Shown: positions 24,501 to 36,782, counted from the first letter of the stretch. The stretch: 64,000 nucleotides of DNA from Ditylenchus dipsaci (GCA_004194705.1 SADC01000920.1:1-64000), one strand, 5' to 3'. A program made the numbers and translations. The notes: generated by a model not told the origin, from the sequence alone.

Positions 24501-27500
24501 TACGTTGTTTGGTCATGATACGCCTTTTTTATTTATCCTTAGCATTATTTTTAATCTCACTTGATATAAGGCACTCTAGGGTGGGCTTCAAGAGTAAGCC
24601 TCAGATTGAGAATTGGCTGTAATGAGACGTTTCCTAAATTTATCCGTTTAACTCAAGGTTCCAATCTGTGTCTTTTTTAAAGACCCTAAATCTTATTATT
24701 TTCTAAATTTTTTTTGTCAAAATCTTATATTTTGGTCCCAAAAGAGCAATGAGCGCTATATAAAAACAAAATTTTTTGAAAAATAGAGAATATTCGAAAA
24801 TTTTAAAATACACTGATTTTGGGAAAATGTACTTATGGAACCCTGTTTAACTTTTTTTGAAAAATTTCTAAAAATGACTCTGCAACCTAGACATTTGTTC
24901 TGAATATATATATTTTTTTAATTAAAAAACCAAAGATTGCCCATCGTGACGACACTACATATTTACAATAGAATAAAGTAAAAAAAGAGCAGGCAATTTG
25001 CTTTTTCAGTCTTACAACTCCTGCAACCATATTTTCCTGCTTCCTCCAACTCATTTTTGTCCACTAAATTTCCTTTGCTTCCTCATCGACCCCCTAGTCC
25101 TCCAAACAAAACTAGTGTGCATAAGGGACAAGTAAGAAGATTATAGGGATTTTCGGCGGCTGTTGTCACCATACAACTATACTACTACTACAACAGCCAA
25201 CTATTTCATGCACCCATCCAAAAAAACTTATTGTCAGCAGCTCTAATCCTAAAATCGATTTAACCAATTCAGATGATGGTCTATCTGCAGCCACTACCAC
25301 TCCTGATCAGCTGACCACCAAACGAGTCTCCAGGGCTTCATATTTGCCAGATGGTTCTAGTCTAGGCTCAGATATGTGGGAAAAGCAATATCATCACCAG
25401 CAACAGCAACAAAAATCTACAGCCAACGCTTCTACAAATGGACGAAGATTCCAGCAAACGCAACAGTTCGGTGGTGTGAAATCCCCCACATCTTTGTCAA
25501 GACAAAGTGACCAGTACAATGGCGACAACACAACCACAACAGGTAGCAACTCCAGCAGTCCAGCACACCATCAGCAGCTAAGCATACAAGAGGTTAGTTG
25601 CCGCTGCTATACATATATGTGCATGTGCACACATATATATTCAATGGGTAGCCTTTAGAATATGTGAAAATAGTGTAGTCTTGGCTAATTTAAGATGGTA
25701 GGAGCAGTATTTTTGCTGCTTTATAAATTACACTAATAGCTGAAAGTATATTTGTATATTTGCTATCGCGTCATGTTGGAGTCAGAGTTAAGCCCATGTC
25801 CACCTGACCCAACGGTCAGAAAAAACAACAATCAAAGCACATTGATACCGGTAGATTTTTTTGAGCTGCTGAAATTTCGATCATGAAACCCATAATTAAA
25901 TTTAATATTATATTTATGCAACCTATCACAGAAGCTTGCCACGTTGTTTCAGCCGCGACTCTCTGTATAACATCGATCAAGTGACCGGCAGGTTACCACG
26001 TAGAACACCGTAGTCACATCCATTTTTTCAAGCTTTTACCAGTTCTGTTTTGGCAATGTGTGACAAAAATTCTAATTTTGCCGACCATTTTTTGCAAATA
26101 CAAAATTTTCTTCTCTAAAAAACAAAAACTCGATTTAAAAACAAGATTTTTGTTAAATCGAGTTATGTTAAATATGGTTTTTGCCTTTTTCGACAATGAA
26201 AATTTAATTTATGAAAAACGATCGTCAAAATCGGAATCGTCGCGATATTTGATACCAGACTGTAAAAACAGAACGGGCAAAAGACTTCGAAAATCAGGTT
26301 TAAAAAAGTGTCGGACCCTAGGTGGTAACGATCTTCTGACCTTAAATTTATGTTATGTAGAGAGTCGACTGTATCGCAAGAATTACTTGAAAGCCAATGA
26401 AACAAGACCGTCCGATAGAATGGCACAAGCTCCTCCAGCTAAGCTCATGTCCTTTTCAGGCAGTGATCACACAGTGGAACAATTGAAGCTTTTACGATTC
26501 GACAAAGAAAATTTGAGAGGGTTGTACGTCAGAACATTCGTCACCCAACTTTCCGCTAACAAATTTCATGGGTCATGGGTCCCAGATGAAATTTTTTTTA
26601 TCAGCATCAATCCAACATCGCTTTTGTGCCTGATATCTGGCCATCTGAACAATATCATTAATGTTTCTAATATTCAGGTGACCTTATCATATACTAAAAG
26701 TCAAGGGATCAGCATCGGAGTATCAGCAGTCAGGAGACCACAGTGTTCCCTGCCAGTGGACCGCTGGAAGTGCACTACAGGGATATTAGCATAGAGAAGA
26801 CCAGTGCTAAAGGCACACTTCCTTACCAAATACTTTCCAATGGACAGGTACATTATGGACCCGGCGAGTATTTCCAGGTAAGCTCAGTGAAAGCCAATTG
26901 TTTATGGCCAAGGAAAGGATTTTTTAACTCTAAAATTTCCTTGTGAAATTTTTGATTACAGTAGACTCTCCCAATAACATACACCCCAAAAGTTCGCTCC
27001 CGTCTACGGTCCGACACTTTTTTTAGCCCCATATTTTTCAAATTTTTTCTATTTCTGTTTTGACAGTCTGGTCGCAAATATCGCAAGGATTCCGATTTTG
27101 CCGATTATTTTTGCAGAAAACAATGATTTTGTCACTTAAAAAGCAAAAACTCCCATTAACGTACACCTGTTTTGGATTTCGGTGTATGTTAATGGGAGTT
27201 TTTGCTTTTTAAATGTCAAAATCATTGGTTTCTGCAAAAATGATCGGCAAAATCGGAACCCTTGCGATATTTGCGATCAGACTGTCGAAACAGAAATGGA
27301 AAAAATTTGAAAAAATGGGGCTAAAAAAAGTGTCGGACCCTAGGCGAAAACAAACTTTTGGGGTGTATGTTATTGGGAGAGTCGACTGTACTCAAATCAA
27401 TCAATCAATAAAAGAATAAAATTTTAATTTTGTTTAATTTAGGTATCGGACTATGGACCAGACATAACACAAACCACAAAAATGGAACAACCATAGGCCA

Positions 27501-27670
27501 ATCAGCCAGCCAGCATGCAGCCAGCAGCCAGTATTCATATTCCACTCCTCTGAATGTTCAGACATATACCTCTAACAGTGGTGCAAAGGACCAGCAGCAA
27601 CAGCGACAGAAGTCTTCTCCCACATCCGATTTGACGCCAAGACACTCTCCAATGAGGCCCAAAAACAGAG
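21587..27670 (+). CDS. Upstream low-complexity coding exons (phase-linked set 1)
   Basis: Five candidate exons. 21587-21678 (acceptor TTTTTGCAG, donor CCA|GTGAGT) encodes a stretch with MKDQLATLLITFSDFDDP. 21848-21968 encodes VKQTTLAHTFASSNPSHYPQ and continues. 25273-25592 is rich in Q, S and T, including QQQQQK and TTTTGSNSSS. 26701-26877 includes GPLEVHYRDISIEK and GQVHYGPGEYFQ. 27443-27670 includes SQYSYSTPLNVQTYTS. Phases agree across the first four joins (0, 1, 0, 0). The last exon opens as VSDYGPDITQTTKMEQP and hits TAG, then continues as strong coding one frame over from about 27497, so it carries a frameshift or an assembly indel. No domain is recognised and the protein would be largely disordered. 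The set ends in a phase that does not match the next exon at 29817, so it may be a separate 5' unit of the filament gene or another gene. The first exon is the least certain. Confidence 0.5.
22037..22227. mobile_element. MITE, TACAGTCAACTCCC ends (pogo-like)
   Basis: Ends TACAGTCAACTCCCGATTTAG and the inverse. The unit GATTTAGTGTACACC is repeated about five times. Sits in the intron between 21968 and 25273. Confidence 0.7.
22228..25237. other. Intron-like stretch with a pogo-like MITE
   Basis: Mostly unremarkable AT-rich DNA. A MITE with TACAGTCGAGTCTCGATATAAC at the left and a partial inverse lies at about 24202-24481. TACTTGCTGATGGCTTAC occurs twice (about 22637 and 23164). A CT-rich, splice-bounded stretch at 25010-25131 is open but not convincingly coding. 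Confidence 0.4.
25950..26372. mobile_element. MITE, diverged pogo-like palindrome
   Basis: Ends ...CGCGACTCTCTGTATAAC and GTTATGTAGAGAGTCGACTGTA. The interior is related to the copy at 26957-27390 (AAAAACTCGATTT hairpin, GTGTCGGACCCTAGG). A 244-codon open frame (26060-26794) runs through it by chance. Confidence 0.55.
26957..27390. mobile_element. MITE, TACAGTAGACTCTCCC ends (pogo-like)
   Basis: Left TACAGTAGACTCTCCCAATA, right TATTGGGAGAGTCGACTGTA, with strong internal palindromy around 27170 (AACTCCCATTAACGTACACC). Intronic. Confidence 0.7.
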
Positions 27671-27884
27671 GTAATACACATTTGCTTGAGTATCCTAAAC
27701 TTATATTCATATCTGGATGTGTTCATTTATCAAATATTACTGCGGTTTCTAACCCAATAAAATTCAATTCGGCAATCACTATTTAGAATATAATTGATTA
27801 GTAGATATCAATAATATCTTAAAGGCTGAGATCTGAGTGAAAATTTCTTACAAATAAAGGAAAAATGCGAATTTACAAATATGC

Positions 27885-27990
27885 TACAGTTAAGTTTCGA
27901 TAAAAGATACACCATCAGGACTGGACCAGGTGTATCTTATATAAAGGTGTATCTTATATCGGGGTTATCTCACATGGAGACTTGACTGTA
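27885..27990. mobile_element. Short MITE, TACAGTTAAGTTTCG ends
   Basis: TACAGTTAAGT at left and GACTTGACTGTA at right, with three copies of a GTGTATCTTATAT unit between. Intronic. Confidence 0.55.
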
Positions 27991-28780
27991 CTAAAATTCA
28001 TTAATTTACTGTAGAAATTCAGACTTTTTGTGCTGCAATTCAGTTAAACCAATAATACTTGTTCAGAGCATCTAAATTTAGTTTGTATAGCATAATTTTT
28101 TAAGTGAGCATTTTTTTGTGAGTAGTCCACTCACCTTTCCAGCAAACCATGTAACTCAGATATAAAATTTTAACATCAAAAGTGGCATCAGTAGCCCGGT
28201 AACCGCTTTGAGCTTAGATGTCTGACACAATTATAAATAAAACTTGAGGTAGTGTCGCCAAATCGAGATTTTGTATTAAATATCAAAACAGTATCCGAAG
28301 TGAACAGAATTTTTGAATTATGTTAGCTGGTTGATAGATGGTCTAGGGTCCTCTCCACATACTTTGGTTGAGTGCAGGTGAGGAGGGGACAGGTTATATA
28401 GTACTGTGATGTTTATTTATTGCTTTCATAGCTAATAGCCAGTGTTTTTCGGGGAAAGGGGGATCAAGACAATTGATTTTTATTGCTGTATTATTTTCTT
28501 TGTCGAATTTAACTCATGAAAATTTGGGTAAAAGTTACAAGTCTAAATTAATTTTTTTTGTTTTTGCCATTTATGTGACCTTTTGCTTTTTACCACAAAA
28601 AGTATTCAAATTAATGCTTATATTCTCGAAATGATTTTGTGTTAGAGTTTTCACTTGTAAATTTACCCTTTTGAATATCTCCTGTGTCAAAAAAAATATT
28701 TTCATTTAAAAAGTATTATGTAATGTGTACTCGATAATACCCAAGCGTTCATTTTGTCATTAAAAATAAATGAAACCTAT

Positions 28781-29045
28781 TACCGTATATTCTCTATTAG
28801 AAGGCCCGGGCCTTCTATTTTTCAACCCTAAAAAAGTCGGAAAAAAAATATTTCGATTTTGAGATTTTTGGGTGCTCAACTAAAATTTTAAAAGTGGAAT
28901 CAGGTGAGCTCGTGCTAACTAAGAAAACGCGAAAAACAGATTTGCGAATTTCTTTTTCTAGGCTGATATATAGGTCCTCAAGGGGCCTTCTATTAGAGAG
29001 GGGCCTTCTATTAGAGAGGGGCCTTCTAATCGAGAATATACGGTA
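28781..29045. mobile_element. MITE, TACCGTATATTCTC family (inverted copy)
   Basis: Near-identical to 17177-17440 in opposite orientation, including the CCCGGGCCTTCTA centre side and the GTGAGCTCGTGCTAAC segment. The high identity implies recent copies. Confidence 0.8.
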
Positions 29046-29816
29046 AATTTTTCATATCATAAAAGTATTCAAAACAAATGGTGTAGACATGAGAAGGCGT
29101 TATGAAATTGCCCAATTTATGATATTTTCCGAGGAGAGTAAACTGAAAGTGACATTGCCACCTATTTTGAATGGTCCCCCGCCAGTTCAATTTTTTTGCC
29201 GAATCATTCAACTTCTGTACGGATTTTTCAGCTTGGTTTTTAACAAAATGAGGACTAGAATTTAATTTCAGGTATATTTTTGTTAGCTAACAAGTTGAAA
29301 TGTACATTGAAATGTACAGAATCCGTACAGAAGTTCAATAATCACAAAAAAAAGTTTGAATAAGTACGTAAATCCAACAATAAAGAAAAAAATTTGAATT
29401 TGCGGGGGACAACCGTTGTCGGAGACGGAACTGGCCCTTTGAGAACAAAAATGTAAGGCTTGCTCATAATTTCGAAGTCGGAAGTGTGACTCTCCCTTTT
29501 CGGCTTTCCAGTCCAAATATCAGAAAGTCCTTGTTTTCGTGAAAAGAAATCCTAAGGATAGATAAAATCACTTTACAGAACTGAAAAGTAATGAAAACTC
29601 GCGAAGTTAATAGACCTTAAAGACTTCGACATCCGACTTTATACCTCCTTATTCGAAGATGAGGGCGCCAGGTGATTTTAAGGAACTTTACGTTCAAAAT
29701 ATTCACGGGATTATCCATTAATCTGTTAATCTTACCATTGTGAGCAACTTACAATAGAGAAATTAAATTTAGGCTGCAAACCCTAATTACTTTGACTGAT
29801 CTCGCTAACTTTTCAG

Positions 29817-32800
29817 AAGCAGCATGCCGTCCGGTCACCACCGCGAACGCTCCTTCGAGAGCATCCAGCAGTCTACCATCACAAAGGGCTCCAAGTCACA
29901 GACCATATATGAGCGAACCACCAGCGAAGTGATGTCGAGCACCACTAGCACCAAGTCAGCTACAATCACATATCCTCCATTCAGCACTACTGTTCAAGCC
30001 AGCTCTTCAATTCAACCTAGTATGCCTTCTCCACTAGGCCTAACTCGTCACTACCACGACGACACAGACATTCGACTTTACACTCGGTACGACGATCCCC
30101 CCAGACGACCACATTCAGCTGAGAAGAAGCGGCCCAAAGTAGAGCCTATTAGCAAAGTCACCAGTCCTCAAATACCAAGAGTGGAACCCATAAGGAGACC
30201 GATCAGTCCACAAGCAGTAGTAAGTAAGTGAAAAAACGTTGCATAAAATTTGAGAAATTGTTTAATGGGTGAATTTTGAAATGCCCCTTTAGGCACAACT
30301 TCATGAAAGAGAGGCATCACTTAAAATACCTTATTTTCTCTAATAGCCCATCCTCTCCCCTAATTTTAAACGGCTATTAGAAGAAATACGGTGCGGATGT
30401 CCTGGGTTGCTATTTCAAATTCCTATAAGTGCACCCGTGAACTAACTAAGTTCTACGTCAATTAAAATTCTTTTCTGGAGTACTTTACTGTCAGAATCTG
30501 TCTCAATAAGAGAAGCACAAGATCAATTATTCCACAATTAGGAGTTGGTAGGTGTAAGCATTTGCTATAGTTCAACATAAGCACATTTTCTTGATTTGTG
30601 AATTTGGTGGGTAGATACTTTGGTGTGATCCATCATGTACAGTCGACTCCCTTTCTAACCAACACCCTGAGGACCGGTCTTAGATGTGCGTTTTGGAAAG
30701 AGTTCGTTATAGAGAAAGTCCGTTGTAGAGGCCTTATTTAAGGCAGATCCAACCAAACCAAAAAAAAATCGTTTGTTATAGAGGGAGTCGACTGTACACA
30801 ATTGCTGCTCTATTTATACATATTTCAAGTTAACTACGTGCGCAAACTAGACTAAAGATCAAAAAACTTTTCGCAAGGGTGAGACCTAATTTCCTTTCGT
30901 CATAATCCTAAAAAAACGTCAAATTTTAAAAATGCCCAATGACAAAATGTCTAATCGAATTTTTCCAAACTAGGCTTTTTCTCATTGACCAAGTTTTTAA
31001 TTGGGCTAACTTTTTAATGATAAAATGGAAGTGAAATGACTATTAAGAACGCTTATCCAAAATAGGGTGAAGTCTGGTTCGGGAAAATTCCATTTGGCAT
31101 TTTCCCCATTGGGCATTTTTCTCGTTGGGCGTTTTTCTCACTGGGTATTTTTCTCCTTTGGTATTTTGTCAAAAGCTAACTTTCGTTTGGCATTCTGACG
31201 AAAAATATTTATGTCTCACTCCTTCGTAAGATTTGAAAAGTTTGAATTGTGTCTTTAACCTTCTCTTTTTTTGGCAATTTGGTCAGTGAATGAAAAATAT
31301 GATACCGTATTTACTCTAATAGTAGACCCACCCCCTCTTCTAATAGTGACTCCCCCCTCAACTTTAAGGGTCTGTATTTTGAAGCAGAGTCAATTTTAAA
31401 AAGCCTTTTATTGCATTTTCTTTAAAGGTCGACATTTGCCCCTTGGCGATGTTTCGATGCGATGTTTTTCTGCCAAAACATTGGCGTGTGATGTTGCGAT
31501 GCGATGTCGATATTTGAGTGCGATACATCGCTGCGATGTTTTACTTTAAATTTTCGTGTGCGATGTTGAAATTTTGACCGAAAATTTTTACATGTTTAAA
31601 AAATTTGCGAAAAAATTTCGAACCTTTTCAAAAAAAAATAACAGATCTCAATCGGCCATATCATGCACATATTCGATCTGATCCTTCAAGTGAGCGTCCA
31701 AAAAACTAGCCAGACCATGTATCCCGAAATATGATCATCTTAAGATAGGTACATGCAAAGTTATTTAAATGATATTCTTTGGTACTTATAGGCACGTTAG
31801 AAGTGGCCTCTGTTTTGTCCCTTCCCCTTCCAATACAGCCCTTGATCCCTCTTAAAATCACTTTTCTGGTCCTTTTATAGCAAAATTATCACTTAAAATG
31901 ACTTTTGACCACACCTAAAAATCATGATTTGGGGGGAGGTTATCATAGTAGCACCTAGCTTGCTTTATCAAAAGAACAATTGAAAAAGACAGATACAAGA
32001 GAACAAGTCACCATCAAGCGCAATTTTCCAGAGAAGGCTCGTACTTAACGAAAAGCATAAATGCCTTCGTAAATAATTTCGAAAAAATCGCAAAAAGAAT
32101 GTACAATATCAGCAAAAAACAACGACTAAAAAATGTCAAAAATTCACAACTAGTTCGTAGATTGATGCTACTTAAGAATCTTAAATTTATATTCTGAAGT
32201 TAAGAATATCGACTTTGGAGTTATGCAATTTTTCGGCTACCAGACAATTTCCAATATTTTGGAAAATGTCGGGTGACATTTTCCAAAAATATTGGAAATT
32301 GTCTGGTAGCCAATTTTTCTTATTCGAAACGGATTTTGCAAAAGAAGTTTCCGGTGTCTTAACAAATTGCGATGCAATGTTGCGATGCTTTTGAAATCAT
32401 GCGTGCGATATTTCGATGCGATGTTTTTGGTCCAAATTTGCTGCGTGCGATGCGATGTTTGCGATGTCAACATCGCATCGTGCCGACCTCTAATTTTCTT
32501 AACTCCCACGACCTCTACTGATCTTTCTTTTTTGATTTTGGTTGGACACCCAAAAATCTCGAGAACCACCTCGAATTTTTCTGATTTTCGGTAAGTTCAA
32601 AATTAGTTACCCCGGGGCTACTATTAGAGTAAATACGGTATTCGTTATTATAACCCTAAAGTTATAGCCCCACCACTGTTCGAAAGAAGGGAATACAGCC
32701 AAATAGAACAGACCATCAGCACTTCGTCCACTGTTCCTGCACCACATAAAGCTCCATTGGCTCAGTTTGGATCATCTAAAAACTTTTCTGAGGCACAATC

Positions 32801-35800
32801 CAAATCTTTGGATGGCCAGACAAGCATAGTCAAGCCCAGGTTAATCGACTTTGACACTTACAAGCGAGAAGTGGAACAGCTGCAAAGAGAAGCTTCTAGA
32901 GTCGACAGCTCTGAAGTGACACTACAAAATCCGATTTCATTGGCGCCAGCTGTGGTAATCGACACAAAACCAGGTTGGTTTTTTAATTCAAAAAAATATA
33001 TAGCATTTTTACCTGAAAATATCGATATTGACCCACAAATTTTCTGATTTTTAAGAAGATTGAAAATAAATTGGCATCTTTGTTTATTGAGTGTGCTGTA
33101 CATTTATATTTCACAGCTTGGTGAAGTTCGCTCGAGAATTACACATTTTCCAAAGTGCTGTGAGTACAGGCTGATTTTTTTATAACGAAGGTGTAAAATA
33201 TGAAACTTTCCATGATAAAATCATGATAAATCCAAAACGTGTAATAGAAGAGCAAGTAGGAGTTGAGAAAATTCGAAATCAAAGACTCAAAACAAAACTC
33301 TTCATCGAGATGCAAAACCCCAAGGTCAAGATAAGGGCTGCAATGAGACCCTCATCAGGAGAGTAGAACTGTATCCAGGCGATGATTACGTACGATGAAT
33401 ACGATGATCCCGGAATAGCCAGAAGTTCCTGAAAGCTGGTTTTCTGGGGGTTGACTTAAAGAGGGAGGGTTAACTTCCAGCGAAAATTCGATTGAGCGGA
33501 TCAGAAATCCAGTTGGATCAGCTTAATCGCTCAGAATTTGAAGGCTTATGGTGGTTTTCAGTGGTTTAGGGTGAAATTCTGAGCGATTAAGCCCATCAGA
33601 CTGAAATTCTTATCCGCCCAGTCAAATTTTCGCAAAAAGTTTACCCCCTCCCCCCTTCAGGCAACCCCCCAAAAAGCAACTTTCAGGGGCTTCTGGCCGC
33701 TCCGGGGTGGAATTCTGAGCGATCCAAGTGAGTCTTTTACTACAAAATTCGGATTCCTGCAAAATTTACTGCAGTATTTCACTAAGGATTGGTAAGTAAA
33801 TAATTTAGCGGGGTTAATGAATAATTGGACGGGGTAAATAAATATTTCGCTCAAAATTCTAATTTGACGGAGTAAAAAATAAATTTCACGGCGTAAATGA
33901 ATAATTTGACGGGGAAAAGTACTTACAGATTTCTGTAATCACTCTTGGACGATACGTAAAAATGCTTTATTGTGAAAATGTGCCTCCTTTCGTAATAAGG
34001 CGTCCTGCTTTATATCCACAGACATTGTATTTCTAAAAAACACAGCCCGACATTAATAGCCAGTTACGCGTCATCTAAACCACAAAAACACAAACAGGAA
34101 AAATTCATACGAAACGTGCCACTTTTTCGCTAAAGGTGCCGCCAAGCCAAAAGGAGACATTTTTCCGTCTTGTACATCACTTTTTTTGTGAAAAATGTTT
34201 AATTAACATAAAGACTGGGCCAAATTTATCCGCGATTGGTTTTTTTCGTGTCTCGTTGAGATCTACTTTTTATTCGATAGAAGAGATTTTTGAAAAACGA
34301 ATTACACCAAGAACGTCCCTTTTCATTCATGTTTTTATATTTATCTAACTGATTGCGGTTGTCGACAACGAGAATTTTATACGTTTGAATTCGCGCGGGA
34401 CATTTTTTTTTATTTTTTGTTGTTTTTCGAATGAAGTTATTCAGATTGAACAAGGGAAGGACAAAAAAATTACTTGGTAGAGCGCGTCAACCTGTCTAAA
34501 CTTCAAGTGGGTTCGATTCCCAATGCCGGCTTTTCATTTTTGATAACTTCATTATTAGTTCACTAAGAATATTCGTGAACATTTTTGCAATAAAAGTGGT
34601 CACTCGTGTAAATTCTCATTGTCGGATGCGACTATGTTTCTTTAAACATTTTTATGGGTTTCGGTAGAAAAAGAGATTATTCTATCAGTCAAAAATTCTA
34701 GATCGTGATATGATACGGCATGCAAAAGCTATAAGCCGAGCAATAATTTATAAGATCGATGACGAGCCGAGCATGCTGTAGCATATCACGATCCAGACTT
34801 TTCAGTTGATATAATATTTTTTAAACCCAAAGAAACAGCGAAACCCAAAGAAATATTTAATAGGTCAGGAAAATATAAGAACATAAATGATATCACTCAT
34901 TTTTCCAAAATATCTTTTATCGAATAACAGAAAAATCTCGACCGGACGCAAATAATTCAATAAGATATGACAAAAAACAAAACGCGTGTGAATTTGGCCA
35001 CCCTGTACATGATTATGTCTTGATTGAAACGATCGGAAGAATTTTATTTTTCAGATGTTAGTGAACCACCCCAAACCACCTTCAGTCCGCCACCTCCGCT
35101 CAAATACTTCACAAAAAGTGATTTGGAGGAGCACTACCAAGTAGAAAAGCCCAGAGCACCAGTCAACACTCCAGCCACTCCTGTTCAAGCCACTAGATTC
35201 CCAGAAGAGGTCTTCAGAAGCAAGGTGGATGGTCTGGAAACTGACAAGAGGTTCAGACCGCTGGTCCAGGAGGCACCCACCTTCAGCCAGTCATTTGACA
35301 TGGATAAAAAGCAATTATCAGAAAAGTTGTATGAGCACTTAGAGCCACTGCTGGAGCAAAGAAAGACGTCTGTGGGTGTGGTGGATTGGTGGGGTGAACA
35401 GAAAAAGAAGTCTACTGGACAATTATACGTTGAAAAATGGATCCAGAAGGGGGTCGAGATATCGTCCATGGTAGAAGATCTGCCAAGTACGGATCACGAA
35501 CCTATTGATTACAGTGGTCAGGTGGAGCAAAAGGCGAGTAGAGTTGAGGAGGTGGAACAGATGAGTGATGGAATCCAAGAAGAAGGTGAAAATGTAAGCG
35601 AAATTGTGACAAGTCATGAGGAAACGGTGACCAGACACGAGGAGGATAGACCAGACAGGTAAGTTACAATATAAAAAGTACTAATATAGACAGAATGGAT
35701 ATAATCTGGTATTGGAAAATAGGTAGGGTCACATTTCATATCGCAACATTTATTTCGCTATATTTATTCATTTTATCTGACTTTTTTCAGACTTTTTGAA

Positions 35801-36277
35801 AAGAAGTTTATACCATCAAAATCCTACTTTCTTATCTCGTTAATAACTTCATCATTTTTCAGCGTAGAGCTGGTGGACACTGGTCGAAGACTGTTGGAAA
35901 CCCTCAAACGTGAGCTTCAATACGAAGAGTCCATCGACTTTGAAGTAAGAAGAAGGCAAAGGGTTATCAATGAGGCACCTGTTGGGTTGGAGGATGTGCA
36001 TGAAGAGCACGAGGAAGAGGTTGTACCACCAGTGCGTGACATTCCAGTTGCACAAGAGGAAGAATACCATCCTCCAGTGACACATCTCCAAGAAGTATTA
36101 CCTCCAGTACCAGAACACCCTGAATCTCCAGCACCCCAAGAAGAAGTGGCAGCACCAGCTAATGAAATCACAGAAGGCTTACTTGATGTGCACCAGATCA
36201 GATCTGCAAAAGATGCGCAGCAACCACAGCGGGATCAAGAAGAGGATGACGAGTCGACAATGTACGAGAAAGTGGAG
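29817..36277 (+). CDS. Extended-head exons, in phase with filament head (set 2)
   Basis: Four exons with canonical splice sites: 29817-30223, 32668-32973, 35055-35658 and 35863-36277. The phases join without a break (1, 1, 2), giving about 575 codons from the ATG at 29824. The exon at 29817 follows CTAACTTTTCAG, then AAGCAGC and the ATG, which also suits a trans-splice leader site. The protein has no recognised domain. It is basic and S/T-rich at first (MPSGHHRERSFESIQQS), then has proline clusters, short predicted helices (TYKREVEQLQREASR) and a final acidic P/E-rich stretch (EEVVPPVRD, EEEYHPPV). The last donor (GTGGAG|GTCAGT) leaves phase 0, exactly what the head exon at 41078 needs. I infer an alternative 5' end of the filament gene giving a form of about 1,190 residues. 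A separate gene is the alternative; no stop or AATAAA that would end one was found just after 36277 apart from read-through to TAA at about 36322. Confidence 0.6.
30638..30796. mobile_element. MITE, TACAGTCGACTCCC ends (pogo-like)
   Basis: TACAGTCGACTCCCTTTCTAA at left and GAGGGAGTCGACTGTA at right; a GTTATAGAG unit is repeated inside. Intronic. Confidence 0.75.
30900..31200. repeat. TTGGGCATTTTTCTC iterations
   Basis: Several copies of a TTGGGCATTTTTCTC-type unit at 31090-31175, with partly inverted related pieces (TGCCCAATGA, TTTTTCTCATTG) from 30930. Probably another diverged foldback; its ends were not resolved. Confidence 0.4.
31303..32640. mobile_element. MITE, TACCGTAT family, split by an insertion
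   Basis: Outer ends TACCGTATTTACTCTAATAG and CTATTAGAGTAAATACGGTA. The middle is interrupted by the 1,070-bp element at 31423-32492. Confidence 0.75.
31423..32492. mobile_element. hAT-like element nested in a MITE
   Basis: Flanked by a perfect 8-bp duplication ATTTTCTT (31415-31422 and 32493-32500). Ends read TAAAGGTCGAC and, inverted, TAGAGGTCGGC, which fits hAT ends. The subterminal regions repeat TGCGATGTTTCGATGCGATG-type units. It also holds a fragment of the widespread core (CCTTCCCCTTCCAATACAGC at about 31820). No transposase frame. Confidence 0.75.
33048..33420. other. No gene seen
   Basis: Intron sequence; no feature recognised. Confidence 0.3.
33421..33920. mobile_element. Foldback with CTTAATCGCTCAGAATT arms, plus GGGGTAAA repeats
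   Basis: 33421-33730 is an inverted repeat (AGCCAGAAG..CTGAAAG..TTTTCTGGGGG at left, its inverse at right) with GAAAATTCGATTGAGCGG. It is a relative of the elements at 15018 and 59618. 33795-33917 follows with a TTTGACGGGGTAAATGAATAA unit repeated about four times, related to 44757-45183. Confidence 0.55.
34474..34531 (+). other. tRNA-like Pol III promoter sequence
   Basis: TGGTAGAGCGC resembles an A box and GGTTCGATTCC is a consensus B box, 30-odd bases apart, followed by CGGC and a T-rich tract. The 5' acceptor side does not pair with the 3' end, so it is not a normal tRNA. A tRNA pseudogene or SINE head is likely. Confidence 0.45.
34642..34850. repeat. Inverted repeat
   Basis: TAGATCGTGATATGATACGGCATGC at the left is mirrored by GCATGCTGTAGCATATCACGATC at the right; the centre repeats AGCCGAGC. 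Intronic. Confidence 0.5.
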
Positions 36278-36782
36278 GTCAGTTTTTGTGCCCAAGTAAG
36301 GCTGGTCTCAAAAAAAGGCTAAGGCTTATCGCTTTCATTTCTTAACAGTTTGTAGCATGATTGCTCGAAGAGTACACCTTGAACATTACATTTTCTGTTT
36401 CTAGTTTAGTAAATCTAGAGACCTTACATGTTGTTGATCCATTCCAGCATCACCATCCCCACATCTACGCTGGTATGATGTGGGTACTCCGTATTTACCA
36501 CGTCAAACACAAAAATTTTAGCGTTCAGGTGTAAGCAACCGCTCCAAAAACTTGAAAAAAAGTATGAAGCGCTTTCTTCTCGCGGAATACAAACGTGGTA
36601 CTTCGCAATCCAATTTATGTAAAAAAATCTCAAACGTAATATGGGTTTCACTATTTCTAGGCTATAATTCATAATAGACTTAATAACTAACATTTCACCT
36701 CTTCATTTTACCTTTATACTAAAAGGCGGCCGACTGCCTTATTTTTCGAACCTCCTAAAATTGTAAAAATTTAGGTCTGATC

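Noticed and set aside
25010..25131. Splice-bounded open stretch before exon 25273
   Set aside because: CT-rich composition and hydrophobic translation look like intronic pyrimidine tract. The phase from 21968 fits 25273 directly.
26060..26794. The longest open frame in the window (244 codons, +)
   Set aside because: It runs through a pogo-like MITE and then through a real exon (26701-26877) in the wrong frame. The exon's coding frame is the one with GPLEVHYRDISIEK.
35185..36171. Several minus-strand open frames of 62-94 codons
   Set aside because: Shadows of the strongly coding + strand exons 35055-35658 and 35863-36277.
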